Assembly: GCA_963732355.1 (NCBI GenBank)
Contig: CAVSZD010000011.1
Location: forward strand, 248,001 to 312,000
Direction of reading: 5' to 3'
Length of the DNA: 64,000 nucleotides
Origin: JADKAV01 sp963732355
Lineage (GTDB): Bacteria > Actinomycetota > Actinomycetes > S36-B12 > UBA10799
This document shows positions 28,175 to 36,270 of this stretch, one piece after another; within the stretch, counting starts at the first letter, position 1; every line of letters starts with the position of its first letter. A model generated the notes under the pieces. It was not told the origin of the DNA. It saw nothing but the letters and a program-made list of their open reading frames with translations, and ran no database searches. The position numbers and the translations under genes are program-made.

Positions 28175-29251
28175 TCATCCTGCCACGTGCTGCGGATCGA
28201 CCTGCCGGGCCAGGACCGCCCGGCCAGCCACCGCGACATCGACGGCGTCGTCGTCGCCGGACAACAACAGGGCCTCACCGGCACGCAGCACGCCCGCCTG
28301 AGTGGTGGCGGTCCCGGCCAGGCACACGATGGTCCTGGCAGACCCGGCAGGCGCATTCACGCAGTCGTCGTGAACCAGGGTCACCTCGAAGGGTGCGCTC
28401 TCATGGGCAAAGCGCAACGTGCCGCGGTCCACCACCGGTACGCACGGATGGGGCTGGGCTGTCACATCGAGGGCTTCCAGCGCCGGGTCGACGGCGACCA
28501 CCTTGCTGGTCAGCCCGAGTCGCAGGACGTTGTCGCTGTTGGTCATGACCTCGATCCCGGTCCCCCGCACGTAGGCGTGGACAGTCCCCGGGTCGACGTA
28601 GACCGCCTCCCCCGGCGCCAGCGTGCGTGAGTGCAGCATCGCGGCCACGAACACCCCGGGATCACCCGGGAAGCAGTTGACGACCTCGCCGATCACCCGC
28701 TGCGCGTGTTCGTTGAGCCCCGCCTGGGCGAAGGCGTCGGGCAGGCCGGGGGCAAGGGTGGATACGGCGGCCGGGTCCAGCGCCAGCAGGTGGCGGATCG
28801 CCTGGCCGATATCGCCGTCGTGCAGGCACGTGGCAGCCGGCATCAGCGGTCCGGCGAGATCGTCGAACACCGCGGCGCTGACACCCGGGTCGCGAAATCC
28901 TTCGAGGATGACGAACGGTTCCACTGCGATGAGCATCTCGGCCTTGGCGAAGGGATCAGCCAGCAGCGCTGGCAGGCTGGGGTCACCACGCTGGGATGCG
29001 AAGTGCTCGGCGGCGAAATCCTCGCGCGGGTGGATCTGCAGGGACAGAGGCCGCGCTGCGGCGAGGATCTTGGTCAGGATGCCGGTAGCCGTACTTGCGG
29101 TCCCGTCTGCGTCGCGTAGCGGTGACGGCCCGTTCGGATGGGTCCCGAACCACAGTTCTGCCTGTGGTCCACCCGTGGCCGCGGTCCAGGCGGCCAGCCC
29201 GTCCACAGGACCCCAGTCGTAGGCCTGCAGGTGTCCCTTCACGATCTGCAT
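28175..29251 (-). CDS. manA: Mannose-6-phosphate isomerase, class I
   Basis: Interconverts fructose-6-phosphate and mannose-6-phosphate, the entry to GDP-mannose. The 358-residue zinc enzyme starts QIVKGHLQAYDWG, has the metal motif LQIHPRED and ends in a cupin domain. The ATG at 29251 is preceded by GCAGGTGAGG and is five bases from the end of the SIS-domain gene. With pmmA and manC nearby the whole route from fructose-6-phosphate to GDP-mannose is present. Confidence 0.93.
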   Translation of the reverse strand: MQIVKGHLQAYDWGPVDGLAAWTAATGGPQAELWFGTHPNGPSPLRDADGTASTATGILTKILAAARPLSLQIHPREDFAAEHFASQRGDPSLPALLADPFAKAEMLIAVEPFVILEGFRDPGVSAAVFDDLAGPLMPAATCLHDGDIGQAIRHLLALDPAAVSTLAPGLPDAFAQAGLNEHAQRVIGEVVNCFPGDPGVFVAAMLHSRTLAPGEAVYVDPGTVHAYVRGTGIEVMTNSDNVLRLGLTSKVVAVDPALEALDVTAQPHPCVPVVDRGTLRFAHESAPFEVTLVHDDCVNAPAGSARTIVCLAGTATTQAGVLRAGEALLLSGDDDAVDVAVAGRAVLARQVDPQHVAG

Positions 29252-29256
29252 ACGCC

Positions 29257-30426
29257 TCACCTGCCCTGCAGCGGATCGCGACTGCCGAACCGCGGGTCCA
29301 CGTCCCCGGCACTGGACGAGGGGTCCCGGCGTTGCATCAGCGCGGCATACACACTGGCGAAATCCAGCAGACCGATGAGGTCGGCCAGTTGTTCCACCAC
29401 GTGCCCGGCCTCGCTGACAGCGCTCTCGCAGGCGACCTCGTTGCGCTCACAGGTCTGCACCACGGCGTCGGCGAGTGCGGCGGTATCGGGGTGTTCGCCA
29501 CCATCGCGGACCAGTAGGACACGCAAACGCGGCGCAGGCTGATCGTCCAGGGTTCGATCCCGGAATATGTCTTCGTCACTGGGTCGCACCGCCCAGGGTC
29601 CCCGCAGCAGTCCGGCGTGTGTGCGCACCGCCTCGGGCAGCGCCCCCACCACGCTGGGCCAGTCCGCGTTCTCGGCCAGCTGGCGACCCAGCCGCCGGGC
29701 TGCCACCACGCCGACATCGCCGCTGCCCCAGACGACCGGCAGCCCGGCGGTGAGGTGGATGCTCAGCGCCTTCGCCGGATTGTCCGCGGTCGCAACCTCG
29801 GGTCCGAAAGCTATGGAGTGCTCGTCGAGCCGGTCAGCGGCAGCCTCCAGAGCCTGCCTGGCGTGGGTGACCAAGCCCATCCGGCCGGCCAGCAGGATCA
29901 GAGGCGCGGACAGCGACCAGAGCAGACTGCGCGCCTTCTGCACGTCCTGCAGGGCGCTGCGCCGCGAGACCGGCCAGAAACTCACACCGCGGGTACGCGA
30001 GCACGCCTCGTGCAGTGGGGAGTCGGACGCGCCGATCCCCAGCACTGAACTTCCGCGGCGCTGAGCCTCTGTGACGAAACTCAGTACCTCGGGAGTACCT
30101 CCCGAGGCCGAAACGGCGACCACCAGGTCCATCGGCCCGATCCAGCCGGGCAGGGTTGGCCCGCCAAGCGCGAACACCGGCAGCGGCGAACCGCGCCCGG
30201 CAACAGCGGCCAGCACCTCGCCAGGGGCACTGGAACCACCTGCGCCTACAACGATCAGGCTGCGGGGCCTTCCCTGCTCGGCCAGTGGTTCCAGCAGTGA
30301 TTCGGAATCGGCATTTAGCGCCGCTCGCACGGCCGCCCCCGCCGAGGCGGTGCTGGCCAGCATCCGGTGGGCGTCGATACCCACCAGTCCGGCCGGGTCG
30401 TCCAGCAGTGTGTCGTCGAGGCTCAC
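29257..30426 (-). CDS. SIS-domain sugar isomerase (phosphoglucose/phosphomannose isomerase-like)
   Basis: A 389-residue protein with two SIS (sugar isomerase) folds, SLIVVGAGGSSAPGEVL and LVVAVSASGGTPEVL, the arrangement of bifunctional glucose/mannose-6-phosphate isomerases. Mycobacteria have a homologue at the same place between manA and pmmA (Rv3256c), whose activity is unproven. It may supply mannose-6-phosphate or glucose-6-phosphate. The GTG start overlaps the stop of the Trm112-like gene as GTGA. Confidence 0.82.
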   Translation of the reverse strand: MSLDDTLLDDPAGLVGIDAHRMLASTASAGAAVRAALNADSESLLEPLAEQGRPRSLIVVGAGGSSAPGEVLAAVAGRGSPLPVFALGGPTLPGWIGPMDLVVAVSASGGTPEVLSFVTEAQRRGSSVLGIGASDSPLHEACSRTRGVSFWPVSRRSALQDVQKARSLLWSLSAPLILLAGRMGLVTHARQALEAAADRLDEHSIAFGPEVATADNPAKALSIHLTAGLPVVWGSGDVGVVAARRLGRQLAENADWPSVVGALPEAVRTHAGLLRGPWAVRPSDEDIFRDRTLDDQPAPRLRVLLVRDGGEHPDTAALADAVVQTCERNEVACESAVSEAGHVVEQLADLIGLLDFASVYAALMQRRDPSSSAGDVDPRFGSRDPLQGR

Positions 30427-30620
30427 GGGCTCTCAGGTTCCCCGACCACCCCGGATGGGCCGGGGGTCGCCTGGTCGATGAGCATCACCGGGATTCCATC
30501 GCGGATCGGGAACTCGGCCTGGCACACCGAGCAGACAAGCGAGGAGTCACGTTGGCTCACCGGTGCGTGCGCAGGGCACGGGCAGGCAAGAACGTCCAAC
30601 AGCAGTGGGTCCAGATTCAC
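30423..30620 (-). CDS. Trm112-like small zinc-binding protein
   Basis: A 65-residue protein with four cysteines (C13, C15, C30, C33) followed by AEFPIRDGIPVMLID, the Trm112/YcaR signature. In eukaryotes and archaea Trm112 activates methyltransferases; the role of short bacterial forms is unclear. A TAGGCT -10 box ends six bases before the GTG, so it may head a transcript that continues into the SIS gene and manA. It overlaps the SIS gene by four bases. Confidence 0.88.
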   Translation of the reverse strand: MNLDPLLLDVLACPCPAHAPVSQRDSSLVCSVCQAEFPIRDGIPVMLIDQATPGPSGVVGEPESP

Positions 30621-30626
30621 CGCACC

Positions 30627-30632
30627 AGCCTA
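30627..30632 (-). promoter_or_regulatory. -10 box TAGGCT of the Trm112-like gene (leaderless)
   Basis: TAGGCT ends six bases before the GTG at 30620. It could drive the run of genes through to the CPBP protease. Confidence 0.5.
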
Positions 30633-30669
30633 TTGGGTGTCCTCTGGCGGCCGGCGGCCAACGCGGGGC

Positions 30670-32049
30670 TCAGCGGTAGATCCCCAGCACCTCGTCACGA
30701 AGGGCAGCCATCTGGGCCTCGTCGGGAGCCTCCACGTTGAGGCGCAACAGGGGTTCAGTGTTGCTCGGGCGCACATTGACCCACCACGTGCCACTATCCA
30801 CGGTCAGGCCGTCGAGATCAGAGAAACTCACGTCGCGGCCGGTGAAGTGGGCACGAACTGAGGCCATCGCCGCCGCCTGGTCGGCGACCTCGGTGTTGAT
30901 CTCACCGGACATCGTGTACCGGCTGTAGGGAGCGAGCAGCTGCGACAGGGTCGTGCCCTCTGCTGCATTGGACAGACTCGACACCACATGCAGCGCAGCG
31001 AGCATTCCGCTGTCAGCACGCCAGAAATCTCTGAAATAGAAGTGACCGGAGTGCTCGCCGCCGAACACCGCCCCTGTCTGGGCCATCGTCGCTTTGATGA
31101 ACGAGTGTCCGACTCGGGTGACGACCGGGACACCGCCGCTCTCAGCGATGATCTCCGGCACCGCACGCGAGGTGATCAGGTTGTGGATCACCGGGGCACC
31201 GGGAACCCGGCGCAGTTCCTGAGTCGCGATCAGACCGGTGATCGTGGACGGGTTGACCGGTTCACCGCGCTCGTCGACGACGAAACACCGGTCGGCGTCA
31301 CCATCGAAGGCCAGTCCGAGATCGGCCCCGGATTCGCGCACTGCGGCCTGCAGGTCCACGAGGTTGGCCGGATCGATGGGATTGGCCTCGTGATTCGGGA
31401 ACGACCCGTCCAGTTCGAAGTAGAGTGCCTCGAGGTCCACCGGTAATTGCTCGAAAACCACGGGCGCCGTAAGGCCGGCCATCCCGTTTCCCGCGTCAGC
31501 AACCACCTTGAGCCGACGGGTCGGCGGCGGCACCAGGCCGATCAGGTAGGACGCGTACTCCTGCAACATCTCCCGTGACGAGACCTTGCCCACCGGACCG
31601 TGGTACTCGCCGACCCCTGACACCAGAAGGTCTGCGATGTCACGAAGCCCGCTGTCCTGGCCCACAGGAGCGGCACCGGCCCGGCACAACTTGATCCCGT
31701 TGTACTCGGCCGGATTGTGGCTCGCAGTGAACATGGCACCGGGCAGGTCGAGGCTTCCCGATGCGTAGTACAGCCCGTCGGTGGAGCACAGCCCGATCAT
31801 GATCACATCAACACCATGGGCCGTGGCACCCTCGGCGAAGGCCGCGGCGAACGCCGGGGAGGATGGCCGCATGTCGTGGCCCACCACGACCGAACCTGCC
31901 TCGCGCAGACCGAGCGCCTCGACGAAGGCGCCCCCAGCAGCACGGACGAAGTCGGGGGTCAGCTGCTCGTCAACAAGACCCCGCACGTCGTAGGCCTTGA
32001 TCAGCGCAGACACCAGATCGGCCGGGAATCCGGCAGGGGTTTGACTCAT
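30670..32049 (-). CDS. pmmA: Phosphomannomutase
   Basis: Converts mannose-6-phosphate to mannose-1-phosphate for GDP-mannose; some homologues also act on glucose phosphates. The 459-residue alpha-D-phosphohexomutase has the phosphoserine loop TASHNPAEYNG, the magnesium loop DGDADRC and the sugar-binding GGEHSGH. A TAGCCT box ends seven bases before the ATG at 32049, so that start is preferred to the longer open frame. It has the pmmA/manB position known from mycobacteria. Confidence 0.94.
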   Translation of the reverse strand: MSQTPAGFPADLVSALIKAYDVRGLVDEQLTPDFVRAAGGAFVEALGLREAGSVVVGHDMRPSSPAFAAAFAEGATAHGVDVIMIGLCSTDGLYYASGSLDLPGAMFTASHNPAEYNGIKLCRAGAAPVGQDSGLRDIADLLVSGVGEYHGPVGKVSSREMLQEYASYLIGLVPPPTRRLKVVADAGNGMAGLTAPVVFEQLPVDLEALYFELDGSFPNHEANPIDPANLVDLQAAVRESGADLGLAFDGDADRCFVVDERGEPVNPSTITGLIATQELRRVPGAPVIHNLITSRAVPEIIAESGGVPVVTRVGHSFIKATMAQTGAVFGGEHSGHFYFRDFWRADSGMLAALHVVSSLSNAAEGTTLSQLLAPYSRYTMSGEINTEVADQAAAMASVRAHFTGRDVSFSDLDGLTVDSGTWWVNVRPSNTEPLLRLNVEAPDEAQMAALRDEVLGIYR

Positions 32050-32056
32050 GGCCGTC

Positions 32057-32062
32057 AGGCTA
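32057..32062 (-). promoter_or_regulatory. -10 box TAGCCT of pmmA (leaderless)
   Basis: TAGCCT ends seven bases before ATG 32049 and overlaps the stop of the DUF3499 gene. Confidence 0.45.
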
Positions 32063-32419
32063 TTCGATCGGACGCAACACGCGCAGGTGGCCTTTGCCAC
32101 CAACGGTCAGCTGACCCGATTCTTCGTGGACGACCGGCGCAGCAGAGGCCGGCCGGGCAGCTGAACGTACCGCGTCGGCCAATGCCGCCAGATCGTCGTG
32201 CGAGGGCAACAAAGCATCCGGGTCCGGATCCAGCCGCACGACGTCCCAGCCCCGCGGGGCGGTCAGACGGTTGGAATGCTCCTCGCACAGGTCGTAGGAA
32301 TGCGGCTCGGCGAACGTCGCCAGGGGGCCAAGCACCGCGGTCGACTCGGCGTACACGTAGGTGAGCGTGGACACGGCTGGGTGTCGGCAGGACGGCCGTG
32401 AGCAGCTACGGACATTCAC
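32060..32419 (-). CDS. DUF3499 family protein (Rv3258c-like)
   Basis: A 119-residue conserved actinobacterial protein of unknown function. It starts NVRSCSRPSCRHPAVSTL, continues TYVYAESTAVLGPLA and has YDLCEEHSNRLTAPRGW. The two N-terminal cysteines together with CEEH look like a metal-binding knuckle. The GTG at 32419 is six bases after a TACCGT -10 box, which rules out the much longer open frame upstream. The same gene lies between pmmA and the metallopeptidase-like gene in mycobacteria. Confidence 0.88.
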   Translation of the reverse strand: MNVRSCSRPSCRHPAVSTLTYVYAESTAVLGPLATFAEPHSYDLCEEHSNRLTAPRGWDVVRLDPDPDALLPSHDDLAALADAVRSAARPASAAPVVHEESGQLTVGGKGHLRVLRPIE

Positions 32420-32425
32420 GTGGAC

Positions 32426-32431
32426 ACGGTA
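32426..32431 (-). promoter_or_regulatory. -10 box TACCGT of the DUF3499 gene (leaderless)
   Basis: TACCGT ends six bases before GTG 32419. Confidence 0.45.
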
Positions 32432-32462
32432 ACCGGAGGCGTCGGTGCCGGCCGACCCCGCC

Positions 32463-32939
32463 TCAGACACGCGGGTACTCCGGGTCGATCCGATCTGCCG
32501 CGCGGCCCAGGAACACCCCCGCCAGTTCGGCGAGCACGTCCTTGAGCAACCTGTTGCGCGCCGCTGGCGAACCCGCCCGCAGTTCCAGCGCCCAGCGGTA
32601 GACAGTGATCCGTGCGCAGAGCCCCGCATCGGCGGGGTCGAACACGGCCAGATGCGGCTCATCCGGCTCGGGCACATCGCTGACCGCAACCTCGATGAAC
32701 TGAAGTTCGGGATGACCAGCGACCAGACGATCCCATGCCACGAGAACCTGCTCGTCGAACTCGTCGGATCGACTGCGCGACAGCGGCACGGCCCGGGGCG
32801 CAAGAGGTCCGCGAACACCGCGGCCCCGACGATCGCGCCGGCGTGAGCGTGCCCGGGCGGAGGCCGAGGACCAGACCACACCAGGACCTCGCTGCGCAGG
32901 TGCATCCTGCCTGGCGCGATGACCCACACGCATCAACAT
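32463..32939 (-). CDS. Metallopeptidase-family protein lacking HExxH (Rv3259-like)
   Basis: A 158-residue protein. After a basic, arginine-rich N-terminus comes RRRDRRGRGVRGPLAP, the conserved beginning of the actinobacterial 'metallopeptidase family' (zincin-like fold). Relatives usually have a histidine/glutamate pair near the C-terminus; here the corresponding segment reads LKDVLAELAGVFLG with neither histidine nor the HE pair, so activity is unlikely or uses other residues. The ATG at 32939 is seven bases after a TAGAGT -10 box. An ATG at 32933 is also possible. Confidence 0.72.
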   Translation of the reverse strand: MLMRVGHRARQDAPAQRGPGVVWSSASARARSRRRDRRGRGVRGPLAPRAVPLSRSRSDEFDEQVLVAWDRLVAGHPELQFIEVAVSDVPEPDEPHLAVFDPADAGLCARITVYRWALELRAGSPAARNRLLKDVLAELAGVFLGRAADRIDPEYPRV

Positions 32940-32946
32940 GTGGCCG

Positions 32947-32952
32947 ACTCTA
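32947..32952 (-). promoter_or_regulatory. -10 box TAGAGT of the metallopeptidase-like gene (leaderless)
   Basis: TAGAGT ends seven bases before ATG 32939, at the edge of the repeat-rich intergenic region. Confidence 0.5.
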
Positions 32953-32961
32953 ACCGGGGGT

Positions 32962-33010
32962 ATGACAAAGGGTGGCTCACCACGCTGGAGAGCCACCCTT
33001 TGGATGTCTG
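32962..33010. repeat. 49-bp direct repeat, copy 1, with internal hairpin
   Basis: Matches the copy at 33114-33162 in 48 of 49 positions. Inside it a perfect 12-bp stem (AAAGGGTGGCTC at 32967-32978 with its complement at 32990-33001) encloses 11 bases. On the minus strand the hairpin could act as a second terminator after whiB. Confidence 0.9.
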
Positions 33011-33029
33011 GCACCCCAAGAGCCTGTTG

Positions 33030-33097
33030 GTTAGAGGTTGTCCTGTTGGTTAGAGAATCCACGCGTTGATTCGCTAACCAACAGCACAACCTCTAAC
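33030..33097. repeat. 68-bp palindromic element, copy 1
   Basis: Outer arms GTTAGAGGTTGT (33030-33041) and ACAACCTCTAAC (33086-33097) pair perfectly. Inner arms at 33043-33059 and 33068-33084 pair at 16 of 17 positions; the loop is CACGCGTT. A second copy with the same arm spacing and near-identical right half is at 50830-50897. No reading frame is inside. Confidence 0.9.
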
Positions 33098-33113
33098 GGG
33101 AGGGCAAGACAAC

Positions 33114-33162
33114 ATGACAAAGGGTGGCTCACCATGCTGGAGAGCCACCCTTTGGATGTCTG
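33114..33162. repeat. 49-bp direct repeat, copy 2, likely terminator of whiB
   Basis: The 12-bp stem is at 33119-33130 and 33142-33153. It begins about 45 bases after the whiB stop, and on the minus strand the hairpin is followed by TTTGTCATGTTGTCTT, which suits intrinsic termination of whiB. Confidence 0.75.
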
Positions 33163-33206
33163 TATGGATTTCTCGGGGAAGAAAGTGGGAAGGACCGCAG
33201 TTGACC

Positions 33207-33464
33207 TCAGCCGGCGGCGCGCTTGAGGCGTCGGCGCTCACGCTCGGAGAGCCCGCCCCAGATCCCGAAGCGTTCGTCGTTCTCCAACGCGTACTCCAGG
33301 CATTCCCGCCGCACCTCGCAGGATCCGCAGATCCGCTTGGCCTCGCGGGTGGATCCACCCTTCTCGGGGAAGAACGACTCAGGGTCGGTCTCCGCACACA
33401 ATGCTCGTTCCTGCCAGCTGAGTTCTTCGGTCTCCGACATCGGCAACCTGACGATCGACTCCAT
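33207..33464 (-). CDS. whiB: WhiB-family iron-sulfur transcription regulator (WhiB2/WhmD-like)
   Basis: Actinobacterial [4Fe-4S] protein that binds the housekeeping sigma factor; WhiB2/WhmD controls septation. The 85-residue form has cluster cysteines C23, C46, C49 and C55 (CGSCEVRREC), the GIWGG turn and a basic tail SERERRRLKRAAG. ATG 33464 follows GTGGAGC, a good ribosome binding site. A GTG at 33548 would add 28 residues and lies five bases after a -10 box, so a leaderless longer form cannot be excluded. The place next to the DUF3499 and metallopeptidase-like genes equals that of whiB2 in mycobacteria. Confidence 0.93.
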   Translation of the reverse strand: MESIVRLPMSETEELSWQERALCAETDPESFFPEKGGSTREAKRICGSCEVRRECLEYALENDERFGIWGGLSERERRRLKRAAG

Positions 33465-33729
33465 GTTTGCTCCACTTCCGCGCCCCGGTGCGCTTCTTGA
33501 ACTTCGGTTCCGCTGCCCTGGAGGCTTCCCCGCGACCAGTGACAACACCGATGAAATTACATGGCCGTAAGTATCGGCTCAACCGGAACCCTAAGAAAGG
33601 GCCGTTCGGACGAGAGAATCTGTGGAAAACCACCGGAGATTTGCAAGCAGACACGCCGCACTGGCGCAGAAAAGCCGTAAATAAGATGAAATGTCCGAAA
33701 TCGACTGGGAAAGCTGATTTCGGCTCAGG
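33465..33729 (-). other. Intergenic region upstream of whiB
   Basis: A 265-base non-coding stretch between fbiC and whiB, visibly richer in A and T than its surroundings. It contains the whiB promoter and leaves an untranslated leader of about 80 bases. The part next to fbiC (33600-33729) has A-rich tracts but no hairpin with a T-run that I can support. Confidence 0.6.
33554..33582 (-). promoter_or_regulatory. Promoter of whiB
   Basis: On the minus strand TTGAGC (33582-33577), a 17-base spacer ending in TG, and TAATTT (33559-33554) form an extended -10 promoter. Transcription would begin near 33547, giving a long leader before ATG 33464. Confidence 0.6.
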
Positions 33730-36231
33730 TCACTGTGTGTCACCGATAACGCCGAGGACCGGCGCCTGGGCGTACACCGTGGTGCGTTGCCTGGCGCTGC
33801 GCCCGGCCATCGCCGCCATTTCGTGCAGGTCGGCGACGCTGACTGAGGACCCGTGGGCCGAACCGGCCATCCGGCTGATCGTCTCCTCCATCAGGGTGCC
33901 CCCGAGGTCGTTGGCCCCGGCGCCGAGCAGGTGCGCGGCTCCCGCAGGACCCAGTTTGACCCAGGACACCTGGATGTTCTCGATCGCCTGATCGAGCATC
34001 AGCCTGGCCATCGCGGTCACCAGGATGTCCTCGCGCAGGGTGGAACCCGGCCGGGCCTTGCCAGCCAAGTACAGCGGTGCGTTGTGGTGTACGAACGGCA
34101 GCCCCACGAACTCGGTGAACCCGTTGGTCTGTTCCTGGATCCTGCGCAGAAGCCGAAGGTGGCGGACCCAGTGCACGGGGGTGTCCACATGGCCGTACAT
34201 CATCGTCGAGCTGGACGGAAGGCCCGCCTCGTGCGCGGCGGTCACCACCTCGACCCAGGCACTGGTCGGCAGTTTGCCCTTCGTGAGTACCCACCGGACG
34301 TCGTCGTCGAGGATCTCAGCAGCTGTCCCCGGGATCGAGTCCAGGCCAGCCTCCTTGGCCCTGGCCAGGAACTCGGCCACCGGGATGTCGCAGCGGGTCG
34401 CACCGTTGACCACCTCCATCGGACTGAAGGCGTGCAGATGCATCCCCGGGTCGGCAGCTTTCACCGTGCGGGCCAGGTCGAAGTAGGCAGAGCCGGGCAA
34501 GCGTGGATGGATGCCACCCTGCATGCAGATCTCGGTCGCTCCGGCCGCCGCCGCCTCCCGTACTCGCCCGGCGATCTCGTCGCTGCTCAAGGTGAAGGCG
34601 TCGGCGTCGGACTCGCGCTGGGCGAAGGCGCAGAACCGGCATCCGGTGTAGCAGACGTTCGTGAAGTTGATGTTGCGATTCACGACGTACGTGACCTCGT
34701 CGCCGACCCGTGCCCGACGCAGTTCGTCGGCGGCCCGGGCCACCGCTGCGACCTGCTCGCCGGTGGCGGCGAACAGCGCCAGGGCCAGCTCCTCATTCGA
34801 CTCATCGCTCAACCTGGCGGGGTCGGAGCCGGCCAGGTCCAGGGCCTTGTGGAAATCACCAACATGGACCGCAGGGCCCTCCCCCACACGCAAGGCGTCC
34901 CAGGAACCGAAGGCGGTGTCGAAGTCCGAACGGCGCTCGGAGTCACGCCCACGGATGTCGATGGTGACGGCCAGGTCGGTCCGGCCCGATCCGGTCGCGG
35001 AGAACCCTTCGTAGTCCGTCTGTTCCTGCCAGGGGCGTGGGACAGGACGCTGCAGCGGATCGAGCAGCCCGCTCGGGTCGGCCAGCGCCGCCACGAAAGG
35101 TTTTAGCCGCGGGTCCAGCCAGGCGTCACCGCGGGCGATGAACTCGGGGTGAATCGTCAAGCGGGGGCGCAGATCCAGCCCGGCCGCGGCCGTGACCTCG
35201 CGCAGGACCTCGATGCTCGGCCACGGCCGCTCGGGGTTGACGAAGTCCGCCGTCACGGGGCTGACCCCGCCCCAATCGTCGATCCCGGCGCCGAGCAGGC
35301 CGGCCAACTCGGATTCATCGGACAGGTTCGGCGGCGCCTGCAAGTGAACCGAGGTCCCGAGAACGACCCGCGCTGTAGCGATGGCAGCCCGGTACTGCTG
35401 CATGTCGGCATCCGGCGCGCCAGCCATCGCGGTGCCCGGCTTCGCCCGGAAGTTCTGGATGATGACTTCTTGGATCCCGTGGAACTCCCGCTCGACCGAA
35501 CGCAGGGCCAGCAGCGACTCGGCCCGCTCGGCCAAGGTCTCGCCGATCCCGATCAGCAGACCCGTTGTGAACGGGATCGCCAGTCGGCCGGCCTCGCGCA
35601 GCACCCGCAACCTGACCTTCGGGTCCTTGTCCGGGGAGCCGTAGTGCACCGCGCCCGGCGTGTTGAACAGTCGTTGCGAGGTGGTCTCCAGCATCATGCC
35701 CATGCTCGGGGCGACAGGCCGTAGCCGGGTCATCTGGTCCCAGGTCATGACCCCTGGATTGGCGTGGGGCAGCAGGCCGGTGCCCTCCAGGATCGCAATG
35801 GCCACCGCCCGCACGTAGTCGGAGGTGCTGTCGAAGCCGCGTTCGTCGAGCCACTGCCGGGCCGCGGGCCAACGATCCTCGGGTGTGTCGCCCAGCGTCA
35901 GCAGCGCCTCCGCGCAACCGGCGCGGGCCCCCCGGGCTGCGACGGCCACCGCTTCGTCGATCTCGAGGAAGGGGGTTCGTCCCAGCTCTCGCAGACTCGC
36001 CGGATCGGTCGCGAACGTGCAGTAGTGGCATCGGTCGCGGCACAGGTGGGTCACCGGGATGAACACCTTGGGCGAGTAGGTCACCGTGGCGGAACTGCGG
36101 TCGCGCATGCCTGCGGCAATGGCGCACAACGCTTCCAGGTCGTCATCACGGGCACCCAGAAGTCCCTCGACCTCGCCCACGTCGAGGGAAACGGCGCGTT
36201 CGGCACGGGCCAGCACCCGACGTAGAGTCAC
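33730..36231 (-). CDS. fbiC: FO synthase FbiC (CofG-CofH fusion)
   Basis: Radical-SAM enzyme that joins a flavin precursor with tyrosine to make FO (7,8-didemethyl-8-hydroxy-5-deazariboflavin), the chromophore of cofactor F420. The 833-residue protein fuses both halves: CofG with the cluster motif CRDRCHYC near residue 63, and CofH with CYTGCRFC in the second half. The GTG at 36231 is six bases after a TAGGCT -10 box. It diverges from fbiA, 39 bases away, so the F420 genes lie together; in M. tuberculosis fbiC is elsewhere. Confidence 0.96.
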   Translation of the reverse strand: MTLRRVLARAERAVSLDVGEVEGLLGARDDDLEALCAIAAGMRDRSSATVTYSPKVFIPVTHLCRDRCHYCTFATDPASLRELGRTPFLEIDEAVAVAARGARAGCAEALLTLGDTPEDRWPAARQWLDERGFDSTSDYVRAVAIAILEGTGLLPHANPGVMTWDQMTRLRPVAPSMGMMLETTSQRLFNTPGAVHYGSPDKDPKVRLRVLREAGRLAIPFTTGLLIGIGETLAERAESLLALRSVEREFHGIQEVIIQNFRAKPGTAMAGAPDADMQQYRAAIATARVVLGTSVHLQAPPNLSDESELAGLLGAGIDDWGGVSPVTADFVNPERPWPSIEVLREVTAAAGLDLRPRLTIHPEFIARGDAWLDPRLKPFVAALADPSGLLDPLQRPVPRPWQEQTDYEGFSATGSGRTDLAVTIDIRGRDSERRSDFDTAFGSWDALRVGEGPAVHVGDFHKALDLAGSDPARLSDESNEELALALFAATGEQVAAVARAADELRRARVGDEVTYVVNRNINFTNVCYTGCRFCAFAQRESDADAFTLSSDEIAGRVREAAAAGATEICMQGGIHPRLPGSAYFDLARTVKAADPGMHLHAFSPMEVVNGATRCDIPVAEFLARAKEAGLDSIPGTAAEILDDDVRWVLTKGKLPTSAWVEVVTAAHEAGLPSSSTMMYGHVDTPVHWVRHLRLLRRIQEQTNGFTEFVGLPFVHHNAPLYLAGKARPGSTLREDILVTAMARLMLDQAIENIQVSWVKLGPAGAAHLLGAGANDLGGTLMEETISRMAGSAHGSSVSVADLHEMAAMAGRSARQRTTVYAQAPVLGVIGDTQ

Positions 36232-36237
36232 CCCTGA

Positions 36238-36243
36238 AGCCTA
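36238..36243 (-). promoter_or_regulatory. -10 box TAGGCT of fbiC (leaderless)
   Basis: TAGGCT ends six bases before GTG 36231, in the 39-base divergent gap with fbiA. Confidence 0.5.
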
Positions 36244-36270
36244 AACGAGCGGTTCTGAAGGGGTGTTGGG

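Noticed and set aside
32962..33162. Insertion sequence or transposon remnant
   Set aside because: No transposase frame or fragment is found between or near the repeats; only non-coding palindromes are present.
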